64,000 nt of DNA. Origin: Variovorax fucosicus. Its GTDB lineage: Bacteria; Pseudomonadota; Gammaproteobacteria; Burkholderiales; Burkholderiaceae_C. Positions 40,312-49,730 of this stretch are shown in pieces (position 1 is the first letter of the stretch; the number at the start of each line of letters is the position of its first letter). The notes under the pieces are model-generated. The model ran no database searches and was not told where the DNA came from. It saw only the letters and a list, made by a program, of their open reading frames with translations. The position numbers and the translations under genes were made by a program. The stretch lies in contig NZ_JASZYU010000001.1 of NCBI RefSeq assembly GCF_030316825.1, positions 1,178,001 to 1,242,000 of the forward strand, read 5' to 3'.

Positions 40312-40914
40312 TCATGCGTCGAAGACGAAGGTGCTTTGCAGGGCGTTGTGGTTCTTGATGTCGAGGTCGATGCCGAGGGCGGCGTTCTTGGAGCGATAGG
40401 TCGGAGCCTTGCCGACGAACACTGGCGCACCCGGAACCGTCGAGAACACGGTGTCAGATAGCGTGGTCTGGCCGCCCGTCGCGCCACGGTAGGGCTCCAG
40501 TTCGGCGTAGTAGTCCTTGCCGATCGCCAACTCGCCCTTGCCCTCGTTCACGGTGAAGCGGATCGAAGCTCGTTCGACCGACACGACCTCACCGATGAGC
40601 GCGGCCAGGTCTGCGATCGGCCCGCCGGCCTGCCCGGTGTAGACCTTGAGCAGCGCCTCCTCCTGCGCCTTGGAGGCGTTGTCGTCGACGAAGATCGCCG
40701 CCGTCCAGTTGCCCTCCAGGATGTTTCCGGGCACATGCGCTACGGCCGCGATGGTGTTGCCGCCGACATCGAGGCCGTCGACCGTTCCCTTGTCGATGCG
40801 CCACGCGACGATCGTGTCGCAGGTTCCGTTGTCAGGATCCTCGCCGATCCAGCAGGGACACAGGACGTTGCAGTTGCATACCTCGAGCAGGCGACCTTCC
40901 AGGTGATAGCTCAT
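40312..40914 (-). CDS. DUF1326 family protein
   Basis: A 200-residue cytoplasmic protein with no signal peptide. The N-terminal motif is EVCNCNVLCPCWIGEDPDNGTC, five cysteines in CxCx(3)CxC spacing plus one further Cys, which looks like a metal or cluster site. Other family blocks are HVPGNILEGNWTAAIFVD and ALLKVYTGQAGGPIADLAALIG. ATG 40914 has GGAGG seven bases upstream. Its partner is the DUF2182 membrane protein. The function of the family is unknown; a metal-handling role is inference from the cysteines. Confidence 0.87.
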   Translation of the reverse strand: MSYHLEGRLLEVCNCNVLCPCWIGEDPDNGTCDTIVAWRIDKGTVDGLDVGGNTIAAVAHVPGNILEGNWTAAIFVDDNASKAQEEALLKVYTGQAGGPIADLAALIGEVVSVERASIRFTVNEGKGELAIGKDYYAELEPYRGATGGQTTLSDTVFSTVPGAPVFVGKAPTYRSKNAALGIDLDIKNHNALQSTFVFDA

Positions 40915-41028
40915 ACGAACCTCCGTTCAAGAAGCCACACGAACACGGACTTGTCGCCGCGACCGGGGCGGCAAGGGGGCACTGATCCTACGCTTCGCGC
41001 CGGATCAAGTCGAGTGGCTGGGACAGGC

Positions 41029-41673
41029 TCAGAGCATGAGCGCGACCGACGCTTCCAGGTGCTCGGACGGCGCGCGCCGGAACCCCGAGCGCGCAAAACG
41101 CTGGAGGCGCCCGACCACGAAGGCGGTGAGCGCAGAGGCCCGCACCTGCGCATCGACGGTGGGCGTGGCCGAGCCCTCGTCCGCCGCAACGCCGCGCAGG
41201 GCCTGGCGCAACGTCGATTCGATCTTGTCGAAGAACTGGTTCATGCGGCTTTGCAAGCGCTCGTTCTCGTAGACCAGCGCATCCCCGACCATCACGCGCG
41301 TCATGCCCGGGTTTTTCTCGGCGAACTGCACCACCATCGAAATCACCCGTGCGGCCTGTTCCCGGCCCGGCGCGTCGCGCTCGGTGATCTGGTTGACCAG
41401 GCTGAACACGCTCTGTTCGATGAAGTCGATCAGGCCCTCGAACATCTGCGCCTTGCTGGCGAAGTGGCGGTACAGCGCGGCCTCGCTCACCTCCAGCCGC
41501 GCTGCCAGCGCCGCCGTCGTCACACGTTCGGCGCCCGGTTGCTCGAGCATGGCCGCCAGCGCCTGCAGAATCTGCACGCGCCGCTCGCCCGGCTTGGGCC
41601 GCTTGCGCGTCGTGGCCAGAGCGGCCTCGGCCGGGATGGCATCACCAGGGGCGCTCATCTCTTCGTGCTGCAT
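41029..41673 (-). CDS. slmA: nucleoid occlusion factor, TetR-family (SlmA)
   Basis: DNA-bound antagonist of FtsZ assembly that blocks septation over the chromosome; 214 residues. It is a TetR-fold protein: helix-turn-helix at about residues 33-80 (RVQILQALAAMLEQ to AALYRHFASKAQMFEGLIDFIEQSVFSLVNQI), the last block being typical of SlmA rather than ligand-binding TetR proteins. Location near argB, as in many Burkholderiales, supports the name. The start may be 41673 or 41658 (MSAPGD). Confidence 0.85.
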   Translation of the reverse strand: MQHEEMSAPGDAIPAEAALATTRKRPKPGERRVQILQALAAMLEQPGAERVTTAALAARLEVSEAALYRHFASKAQMFEGLIDFIEQSVFSLVNQITERDAPGREQAARVISMVVQFAEKNPGMTRVMVGDALVYENERLQSRMNQFFDKIESTLRQALRGVAADEGSATPTVDAQVRASALTAFVVGRLQRFARSGFRRAPSEHLEASVALML

Positions 41674-41788
41674 GATTGTGGCGAAAAAGTGTAATTAAAT
41701 GATTCTCGCACAGCGTTAGTGAGTGCGCGCCAACATCATTCTGCGCGGGCTCACAGAGAATGAACGACTTCACGAAATGTTTGCAGCA

Positions 41789-42808
41789 ATGAGCCACAAC
41801 ATCCTGGTGACCGGCGGAGCCGGCTTTATCGGCAGCCACACCTGCGTCGCACTCGCTGCGGCGGGCTACGCGCCCTTGATCCTCGACAACCTGGGCAACA
41901 GCGACGTGCGCGTGCTGGAGCGGCTTGCCGCCATCACGGGCCGAACGCCGGCGTTCATCGAAGGCGACGTGCGCGACCGTGCGCTGCTGGATCGCCTGTT
42001 TCACGAAAACGTCATCTCGGGCGTGATCCATTTCGCCGGCCTCAAGGCGGTCGGCGACTCGGTGGCCGACCCGGTGCGTTATTACGACAACAACGTGAAC
42101 GGCACGCTGGTGCTGGCCGCGGCCATGCAGGCGGCTGGCGTGAAGACGCTGATCTTTTCGTCGTCGGCCACCGTGTATGGCGACCCGGAGCGCTCGCCCA
42201 TTCCCGAAAGCGCGCCGTGCCGGCCCGCCAATCCCTACGGGCATTCGAAGCGCATGGTGGAGCAGGTGCTGGCCGACCTGCAGCACGCTCAGCCAGACTG
42301 GCGCGTGGCGCTGCTGCGCTACTTCAATCCGGTGGGTGCGCATGAGAGCGGACTGATCGGCGAACACCCGCAAGGCAAGCCGAACAACCTGATGCCCTAC
42401 GTCTGCCAGGTTGCCGTGGGTCTGCGCGACCGGCTGGCGGTGCATGGCGGCGACTACCCCACGCCCGACGGCACCGGTGTGCGCGACTATGTGCATGTGA
42501 TGGATCTGGCCGAGGGCCATGTGGCGGCGCTGCGGCATGCGGCGCGCGCGCCCGGGCTGGTGACGCTGAACCTCGGCACCGGCCAGGGCGCGTCGGTGCT
42601 GGACGTCGTCAAGGCGTTCGAGCGCGCCAGCGGACGCGCGATTGCCTACGAGATCGGCCCGCGCCGACCGGGCGACGTGCCCGCGTACTGGGGCGATCCG
42701 TCGCTCGCGCAGGCCACGCTCGGCTGGCAGGCCCGCCGCGGGCTGGATCAGATGTGCGCCGACAGCTGGCGCTGGCAGCAGGCGAATCCGAAGGGCTACG
42801 AGAACTGA
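41789..42808 (+). CDS. galE: UDP-glucose 4-epimerase
   Basis: Interconverts UDP-glucose and UDP-galactose (some members also the GlcNAc/GalNAc pair); cytoplasmic, NAD-bound extended SDR. The ATG at 41789 gives 339 residues, the normal GalE length, and the motif TGGAGFIGSHT right after the start; a Met four codons earlier is possible. The active site is SSSATVYGD with Tyr/Lys in NPYGHSKRM. PEW-like HESGLIGEHPQGKPNNLMPYV and GTGVRDYVHVMDLAEGH are typical. Its TGA is immediately followed by the stop of convergent argB, with no base between. Confidence 0.92.
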   Translation: MSHNILVTGGAGFIGSHTCVALAAAGYAPLILDNLGNSDVRVLERLAAITGRTPAFIEGDVRDRALLDRLFHENVISGVIHFAGLKAVGDSVADPVRYYDNNVNGTLVLAAAMQAAGVKTLIFSSSATVYGDPERSPIPESAPCRPANPYGHSKRMVEQVLADLQHAQPDWRVALLRYFNPVGAHESGLIGEHPQGKPNNLMPYVCQVAVGLRDRLAVHGGDYPTPDGTGVRDYVHVMDLAEGHVAALRHAARAPGLVTLNLGTGQGASVLDVVKAFERASGRAIAYEIGPRRPGDVPAYWGDPSLAQATLGWQARRGLDQMCADSWRWQQANPKGYEN

Positions 42809-43747
<939 letters not shown>

Positions 43748-44842
43748 CTAGGGCCGCAGCCAGCGCGGCACCTTGAAGCGCACGATCATCAGGTAGGCAA
43801 TGACGTAGGTCGTGACGAACAGAAGACAGAACAGCATCAGCACGATGGTGTTGTTCCAGAACAGCACGGCCGGCACCACCGACAGCGCGGCGAACATCCA
43901 CAGGTAGGGCGAGGTGCGATTGTTGCGCGCCAGCAGCTGGCGCGCCTCGTTGTCCTCGAAGGCCACGCGCACGATGCGGCGGAAGATCAGCTGGTGGAAG
44001 TGCAGCGCGTCGGCCGTCCCCGGCGACTGGCCGCGCGCCAGCTTGCGGTAGATCGAGAACAGCGTCTCCCACACCGGGTAGATCAGCAGCAGCATCGGGA
44101 ACCAGGGCGAAACATTCGAGTGCCGCTTGACCAGCATCACGCAGGCCACGGCGATGACGATGCCCCAAACGTAGGCCCCGCCGTCGCCCGCGAAGATCTT
44201 GCCGCGCGGGTAGTTCCACATCAGGAAGCCCAGCGTCGCGCCGACCAGGCAGATCACCATCGCCGCGAGCTGCCGGTCGCCCACCTGGAGCGACACATGC
44301 GAGATCGCCAGGCACACCAGCACGGCCACGGTGCCGGCGAGGCCGTTGTAACCGTCGATGATGTTGAAGGCATGCGGCAGGCCGCCGATCGCCAGCGCGG
44401 CGAACAGCACGGCGACATAGGGCACGGTGCGCATCCAGCCGTCGACGATAGGGACGCCGGTGCGGTAGACGCCGAGCCCGAGCAGCCAGCACAGCAGCAA
44501 GGCCGAGCCGATGGTGAGCCCGAGCCGCCAGCGCACCTTGACCTTCTGCGTCACGTCCTCGGTGATGCCGCCCAGCACGGCCGGCGCGATGCACAACAGC
44601 ATCAGGCCAGAGGCCCCGACGGACCAGCGCACGTTGAACGGGTCTCCGGCCCACCCGGCCGCGAGCCAGGCCGCGCCCATGCCGATGAAGATTCCGGCGC
44701 CTCCGAGGCGCGGCACGTGTCCCTTGTGAAAGCGCTGCGGCATGTCGACCGCATAGCGCCGTGCATGGCGCCGCGCGCGGCGCATGAACACCAGCACGGC
44801 AACCGCGGAGAGGAGGAAACTGATGACGATCAGGGCAATCAT
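43748..44842 (-). CDS. WecA-like glycosyl-1-phosphate transferase (undecaprenyl-phosphate)
   Basis: Polytopic enzyme (about ten helices, 364 residues) of the WecA/MraY/RgpG family, which loads the first sugar phosphate onto undecaprenyl phosphate. The Asp-rich catalytic loops are visible: PRLGGAGIFIGM after helix 1, AFNIIDGYNGLAGT, and GKIFAGDGGAYVWG, with the His-rich motif HFHQLIFRR late in the chain. It probably starts assembly of the glycan built by the neighbouring transferases; the sugar is likely GlcNAc or a relative. It is divergent from the first GT2 gene with a 44-base gap. Confidence 0.88.
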   Translation of the reverse strand: MIALIVISFLLSAVAVLVFMRRARRHARRYAVDMPQRFHKGHVPRLGGAGIFIGMGAAWLAAGWAGDPFNVRWSVGASGLMLLCIAPAVLGGITEDVTQKVKVRWRLGLTIGSALLLCWLLGLGVYRTGVPIVDGWMRTVPYVAVLFAALAIGGLPHAFNIIDGYNGLAGTVAVLVCLAISHVSLQVGDRQLAAMVICLVGATLGFLMWNYPRGKIFAGDGGAYVWGIVIAVACVMLVKRHSNVSPWFPMLLLIYPVWETLFSIYRKLARGQSPGTADALHFHQLIFRRIVRVAFEDNEARQLLARNNRTSPYLWMFAALSVVPAVLFWNNTIVLMLFCLLFVTTYVIAYLMIVRFKVPRWLRP

Positions 44843-44886
44843 GGGGATGGAGCGGGAACCCTAGAATTCCCGGTCGAAATTAGACC

Positions 44887-45660
44887 ATGCCCACGCCCCC
44901 TTCCCGCACCCCCCAGCCCATCACCGTCTCGATCGTGAGCCACGGTCAGCTGGCGCTGGTCCGGCCGTTGCTGGAACAACTGGACCGGTTCAGCGCCGGG
45001 TCGATCGACAAGGTGGTGTTGACCCTGAACATTCCGGAACCCGATGTGCTGGCGGGCCTGCCGTGGCAGTTTCCGGTCGAACGGATCGAGAACGCCGCGG
45101 CCATGGGCTTCGGGGCGAACCACAACCAGGCCTTCAGGCACTGCGATTCCGAATGGTTCCTGGTGCTCAACCCGGACATGCGCTTCGACAACGACGTGCT
45201 CGCGCCGCTGGCTGCACAGGCTGCGCCGGATGCCGGCTTGCTGACACCGCGCATCCTCGAGCCCGGCAAGGCCCAGCCCGAACAGCACCGCGCCATCATC
45301 ACGCCGCTCGAGATCCTGACGCGCAAGCGGCCGGGGTATGCCATTCCGGCCGTGCCCGAATGGGTGCCCGGCCTCTTCATGCTGTTTCGCAGCCGCGCGT
45401 ACCGCGAGGTCGGCGGCTTCGACGAACGATTTTTCATGTACGGCGAAGACTTCGACATCTGTGCGCGCACGCAGTTGGCGGGATGGAAGCTGCAGGTGGC
45501 CGAAGACTTGCTGGCGCGGCACGAGGCGCAACGCGCCAGTCACGCCAGCCGCCGGCATCTTTACTGGCACGTCACCAGCCTGCTCAAGGTCTGGGGCTCC
45601 GGCGCGTTCTGGCGGTTTCGCAGGGCTGTGCGAGGCGGGAGTCAGGCCTCGGTCTTGTAG
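44887..45660 (+). CDS. glycosyltransferase family 2, WbbL-like rhamnosyltransferase type
   Basis: GT-A fold glycosyltransferase of 257 residues. VSIVSHGQLALVRPLL opens the nucleotide-binding fold, LVLNPDMRF is the DxD-equivalent (N-P-D) and the catalytic region is GGFDERFFMYGEDFDICARTQLAGWKL, as in WbbL-type enzymes that add rhamnose to a lipid-linked GlcNAc. It sits alone on the plus strand between minus-strand genes and ends inside the coding end of the next transferase, sharing 19 bases tail to tail. Acceptor and donor are not certain. Confidence 0.87.
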   Translation: MPTPPSRTPQPITVSIVSHGQLALVRPLLEQLDRFSAGSIDKVVLTLNIPEPDVLAGLPWQFPVERIENAAAMGFGANHNQAFRHCDSEWFLVLNPDMRFDNDVLAPLAAQAAPDAGLLTPRILEPGKAQPEQHRAIITPLEILTRKRPGYAIPAVPEWVPGLFMLFRSRAYREVGGFDERFFMYGEDFDICARTQLAGWKLQVAEDLLARHEAQRASHASRRHLYWHVTSLLKVWGSGAFWRFRRAVRGGSQASVL

Positions 45661-46694
45661 ATCCTGCGAAAGCCGCGGATCAGCGGCAGCTTGGTGGCCG
45701 AGCCGATCGCGCGGACGATGCCGGGCGTGCTGTGCGACAGCAGGAAGCGCGTGATCCAGAGCTTGACCTTGCGGCGGCGGCCCATGTAGGGGTTGGCGAG
45801 CACCATGTCGGTGTATTCGGACAGGTAAGCGAACATCTCGCCGCGGTACTCGTTGTCGAGCTTGATCGCCTCAATGGCGTGATCGACGAAGAATTTGCCG
45901 AACCTCGGCACCAGCTGGTCGCGAAAGTAGAAGCGCCCGCGCCGCGGCTCGTCGGGGAACATCGCGATCAGTTTCTTGAAATAGCGAAAGCGGCTGCGGA
46001 TCATCCGGATGCCGAATGAGGTGCTTTCGGTGTGGATGCACCAGACCGTGACGGCACGGTCGATGAAATGGTTGCTGTAGCCCTTGCGGAAAATGCGAAG
46101 AAAGAGGTCGTCGTCTTCGTAGCCCATGAACTGGCCATCGAAGCCACCCACCGCATCGAACGCCACGCGGCTCACCAGTGCCGCGGACGGCAGCACGAAC
46201 ATGTCGTAGCGCAGCAGGTCGAAGATGCTGCGCTTGGGGTGGTTCTTCGCATGCTCCTTCACGAGCGAGGTGCGCACCACATTGCCGTCGACATCGGCCT
46301 CGTACAGGTCGGCGTAGACGAAACCGAAACGCGCATCACCGGCGGGAATCCCGTCGACCAGGATCTCGATGTGGTTCGGCAGATAGAAGTCGTCCTGGTC
46401 CAGGAAGCAGAGGAAATCCGCGCTGGAAGCGGCCACGCCGGCATTGCGCGCCGAGCCCTGGCCGCCGTTTTCCTTGTCGACGATCCTGAACGGATAGCGC
46501 GCGGCCAAGGCCCCCAGCGCTTCGCGCTCTTCCGGCCGCGAACCGTCGTTGACGACGATCACCTCGTGCGCCGGAACCGTCTGGTTGAACACGCTCTTGA
46601 CCGAACGCTCGATGAAATCGGCGCCGTTGTAGAACGGGATGACCACGACGACGCTCGGCCTCGCAGCGGCGGTGATGACGTTTTCGTGAGGCAT
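45642..46694 (-). CDS. glycosyltransferase family 2
   Basis: Cytoplasmic GT-A transferase of 350 residues. VVVVIPFYNGADFIERSVKSVFNQTV and EVIVVNDGS form the nucleotide fold, ARNAGVAASSADFLCFLDQDDFYLP carries the metal-binding DxD, and GGFDGQFMGYEDDDLFLRIFRKGY holds the ED catalytic motif. The C-terminal 100 residues are basic (GRRRKVKLWITRFLL), consistent with membrane association. It begins 17 bases after the next gene upstream and so belongs to the minus-strand operon. The sugar donor is unknown. Confidence 0.9.
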   Translation of the reverse strand: MPHENVITAAARPSVVVVIPFYNGADFIERSVKSVFNQTVPAHEVIVVNDGSRPEEREALGALAARYPFRIVDKENGGQGSARNAGVAASSADFLCFLDQDDFYLPNHIEILVDGIPAGDARFGFVYADLYEADVDGNVVRTSLVKEHAKNHPKRSIFDLLRYDMFVLPSAALVSRVAFDAVGGFDGQFMGYEDDDLFLRIFRKGYSNHFIDRAVTVWCIHTESTSFGIRMIRSRFRYFKKLIAMFPDEPRRGRFYFRDQLVPRFGKFFVDHAIEAIKLDNEYRGEMFAYLSEYTDMVLANPYMGRRRKVKLWITRFLLSHSTPGIVRAIGSATKLPLIRGFRRIYKTEA

Positions 46695-46711
46695 TCGGGG
46701 ACAGTTTTGAT

Positions 46712-47710
46712 TCAGACGGATTCGAACAGATCGCGCACCACGCCGCGTGCACCGCGGCCGAACTTGTTGTAGCGGCCGGTCAGGGCCTCGCGCAGTACCG
46801 GCAGGCAGCGCGCCACGCGCGAGGGCGGGAGCGCAGCCCGGAAGCGCTGGTGCACCAGCTTGTCGCGCAACTTGCGGATGGTATCCGGTTCAACGCGGTC
46901 ACCGAGCGCCAGCAGCCGGGTCAACAGAAGCTCTGCCTTGAACGCCCGCTCGGCGTGCGTATTGCCGCGCGAGGCGAGTGCCTTCCTCACCTTGCCCAGA
47001 AAGCTGTCGCGACGTGCGCCGATCTGGTTGTTCTCGTGCTGCCGGTATTCGATCAGCGCTTGCTCGATCACGTCGACGCGGCCGATCGACGAGGCCACGA
47101 TGGCCAACCACTCGTCATGCACCCACTCCTTCGGGAATGGCACCGCGGGCGCCAGCAACGTTCGCCGGAACATCGTGGTCGCGCCGGTCACGAGGTTGCG
47201 GCGCAGGAACACATCGAAGGCGCGCCCCGTGTGAATCCATTCGAGCTCGAAACGCTGCACCTCGAGCGCATGGAACAGCGACTGGCCGAGATCCTTGCGC
47301 TGGCCATCGACCAGTCGCGCATCGCTGTGCAGCAGCAGCAGCTCGGGTCGCTTGTCGAACTCGGCCACCATTCGCGCCAGGCGATCGGGATACCAGACGT
47401 CGTCCTGGTCGCACAGCGCGATCAGGTCGCCGCTGCAGGCGCTGGCGGCCTGCTCGAAGTTCTTGGTGACGCGCAGCGACGTGGCGTTGCGCAGCACCTT
47501 CAGCGTGATCGAGAGGCCGGGCCACTCCTGCAGGCAGGCATCGACTGCCTTGCGCGCCAACTCGACGCAATCGTCGGTGGAGGCGTCGTCAGACAAAACG
47601 ATCTCGGCTGGCGGCACGGTCTGGAGGCAGATGCTGCGCACCTGCTCTTCGATGAAGCGCGCCCCGTTGTAGGTGCAGAGGGCAACGGAGATGGCGAGCG
47701 CTGGGTTCAT
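46712..47710 (-). CDS. glycosyltransferase family 2
   Basis: GT-A transferase of 332 residues. VALCTYNGARFIEEQVRSICLQTVPPAEIVLSDDAST is the start of the nucleotide fold, LIALCDQDDVWYPDRL contains the DQDD metal motif, and WVHDEWLAIVAS the acceptor-side catalytic Asp. The layout matches rhamnosyl or N-acetylhexosaminyl transferases of O-antigen clusters (WcaE/RfbN-like) but the donor cannot be read from sequence. Its ATG overlaps the stop of the preceding gene by four bases (ATGA). Confidence 0.9.
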   Translation of the reverse strand: MNPALAISVALCTYNGARFIEEQVRSICLQTVPPAEIVLSDDASTDDCVELARKAVDACLQEWPGLSITLKVLRNATSLRVTKNFEQAASACSGDLIALCDQDDVWYPDRLARMVAEFDKRPELLLLHSDARLVDGQRKDLGQSLFHALEVQRFELEWIHTGRAFDVFLRRNLVTGATTMFRRTLLAPAVPFPKEWVHDEWLAIVASSIGRVDVIEQALIEYRQHENNQIGARRDSFLGKVRKALASRGNTHAERAFKAELLLTRLLALGDRVEPDTIRKLRDKLVHQRFRAALPPSRVARCLPVLREALTGRYNKFGRGARGVVRDLFESV

Positions 47711-49620
47711 GGCTTTGCGGCACCGCTGATCCAGGGCACTCTCGGTGGCCAGGCCAGGCCGAAGTTCTCTGCGTGAATCGTAAGGTTGGGGTTGTAGGCG
47801 GGGTCGTTGGCGATCAGGTCGCCCCAGCGTTGGCGCATGCAGGCCTCCTCTTCGATCAGGCGCGCGCGCTGCACGTCGGACACATCCGCCCCCCGCGTCG
47901 CCGACTCGTGGTGGAACAGCTCGGCGTGGGGCGTCCAGACATTGCGATGACCGGCCGCCCGCAGTTTCAGGCAGAAGTCGATGTCGTTATATGCGACTTT
48001 CAGGTTCATTTCGTCGAGGCCGCCGACCTCCTGGTAGAGGGCCTTGCGCACCACGAGACAGGCGGCGGTCACCGCCGAGAACGACTGGATCGACTGCGCC
48101 CGCTGGAAGTAACCGCTGTGCCAGGCGGGCAGGTGCTTGTGCGCATGGGCCGCCACACCCCCGACGCCGAGCAGCACGCCGCCGTGCTGAACCGTTTCGT
48201 CCGCGTAGAGCAGCTTGGCACCGACTGCCCCGACGCCGGGCTGCAGCGCGATCGAGACCATCTCGTCGAGCCAGCCGGGCGAAATGACTTCGATGTCGTT
48301 GTTGACCAGCCCCACCACATCGCCCCGCGCGAGCGCGACGGCCCTGTTGTTGAGGGCCGCGTAATTGAACGGGCTGTCGTCGCGGATCACCTGGATGCCC
48401 GGCGAAGCATTCAACTCGGCCAGGTAGGCCAGCGCTTCCGGATCGTCGGAGCCGTTGTCGACCACCAGGATGTCGAAGTCGGGGTAGGTCGTGTCCAGCA
48501 CGATGCTCTCGACGCATTGGCGCAAGAGTGCAACCGCATTGCGCGTGGGAATGACCAGGGTCACCGGCGGCGGATCGGCAGGCAGTTCGTAGCGAACGTG
48601 CAAAAGGCCACCGCCGGCGTCCGCAACGCCCGCGCGCGCTCCGATGCGCTGAAGGTGCTGGCTCAGGGCCTGCGCTCGGGCGCGTTGCGCGTTCGCCGGC
48701 CAAATGGCATCCGCCGGGCCGGCACGCCGATGGCAGAGCACCTGTGGAATGTGCCGCACCTGGTCAGGCCGAAGTCGCTCGACACACCGCAGGGCAAGAT
48801 CGTATGCCGCCGCGTCGAAGCCGGCGCGCCATTCGCCCGCGTCGCCGAGCAGCTCGCGCGCGTACGCGCCCGGACAAAGACTCAGGTTGCCGGCACGGAA
48901 AAGATCGATGTTCCAGTCCGGCTTGAAGCAGGGATCGGCGCGCAAACTGTGGGCGTCGAGCGCGTCCTCGTCGGCATAGATGAGCCTGGCTTGCGGGTTC
49001 TCGACGATTTCGCGGGCGATACGGAACAGCGCATGCGCGGGCAGCACGTCGCCGGCATCTATCGGGAGCACCCAGTCGCTCGCAGCCTCGAGACCCGGTT
49101 TGATGCGTGCGTCCTGCGCGGCGTACCGCGCGAGGGCTGTCCGGATTTCCGCACCGGTCGCCGCCGGGTCGGCGCGCGCACAAAGTACCCAGGATGCATA
49201 GGTCTGGGAGAGCACCGCGTCGATGGTGGCGGCCAGCGAGGCCAAGTCCGCACCCGCCACCGACAGAAAGATCACAAACTGCGGCCGCAGGGGCCAGGCG
49301 TCGGCAATGGCCAACACCCGATCCGGCGACATCAGGTCGGGCTGGTCGTACAGGCGAATCCACTCCGCGTAGCTTGGCGCCTGTGGCTGCGCGGATACCG
49401 TCGCACCGGTTCGCAGGCGCTGCATCTGCCGGCTGACCCAGCGCACGGGGGCCGAGATCCGCCAACTGGTCGACCGTTGCATCGCACCGATCCGCCCCTC
49501 GAGCGCGATCATCTGTTCGCCCAGGGCGCCAAGCTGTCGAAGCAACTGCCCTTTGTCCGGCCCCTGCCGGAGTTCGCGGTGCTCCGCGGCCCGGCGTGTG
49601 GCATTCAAGGTTGGCTTCAT
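47707..49620 (-). CDS. large two-module glycosyltransferase family 2 with SxSWR linker
   Basis: A 637-residue protein: a short coiled coil (about 25-48), the motif STSWRISAPVR (50-60), a degenerate GT2 module (about 112-300, with DAGD at 188-191 where DxDD is expected) and an apparently active GT2 module (about 352-600: TLVIPTRN, VDNGSDD, LVNNDIEV at 439-446, GGLDEMNLKVAYNDIDFCLKLRAAG). The same layout is in the first half of the 1511-residue transferase nearby, and the SxSWR motif recurs in the GT4-RgpF protein. It is first in the minus-strand glycosyltransferase operon, divergent from manC. Confidence 0.88.
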   Translation of the reverse strand: MKPTLNATRRAAEHRELRQGPDKGQLLRQLGALGEQMIALEGRIGAMQRSTSWRISAPVRWVSRQMQRLRTGATVSAQPQAPSYAEWIRLYDQPDLMSPDRVLAIADAWPLRPQFVIFLSVAGADLASLAATIDAVLSQTYASWVLCARADPAATGAEIRTALARYAAQDARIKPGLEAASDWVLPIDAGDVLPAHALFRIAREIVENPQARLIYADEDALDAHSLRADPCFKPDWNIDLFRAGNLSLCPGAYARELLGDAGEWRAGFDAAAYDLALRCVERLRPDQVRHIPQVLCHRRAGPADAIWPANAQRARAQALSQHLQRIGARAGVADAGGGLLHVRYELPADPPPVTLVIPTRNAVALLRQCVESIVLDTTYPDFDILVVDNGSDDPEALAYLAELNASPGIQVIRDDSPFNYAALNNRAVALARGDVVGLVNNDIEVISPGWLDEMVSIALQPGVGAVGAKLLYADETVQHGGVLLGVGGVAAHAHKHLPAWHSGYFQRAQSIQSFSAVTAACLVVRKALYQEVGGLDEMNLKVAYNDIDFCLKLRAAGHRNVWTPHAELFHHESATRGADVSDVQRARLIEEEACMRQRWGDLIANDPAYNPNLTIHAENFGLAWPPRVPWISGAAKP

Positions 49621-49730
49621 GAAAATGGGTTGGCGTTGGAATATGGCGCAAAGAGGGACAGCCCCCTGCGTCAGGGGGACGTCAAAGCCAGACCGGTAAA
49701 ATTATCGCCCGTCCAGTTATCAGGAAAATA
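49621..49730. promoter_or_regulatory. divergent promoter region for manC and the glycosyltransferase operon
   Basis: A 110-base space with a 7-bp perfect stem CCCCCTG/CAGGGGG and 3-base loop at 49662-49678, followed by an A/T-rich patch (GTAAAATTATCG) and AGGA just ahead of manC. Likely promoters for both directions; no operator was identified. Confidence 0.45.

Noticed and set aside
41719..41730. SlmA-binding site (GTGAGTGCGCGC) upstream of slmA
   Set aside because: Only the first half resembles the GTGAGTACTCAC consensus; the second half does not complete the palindrome.
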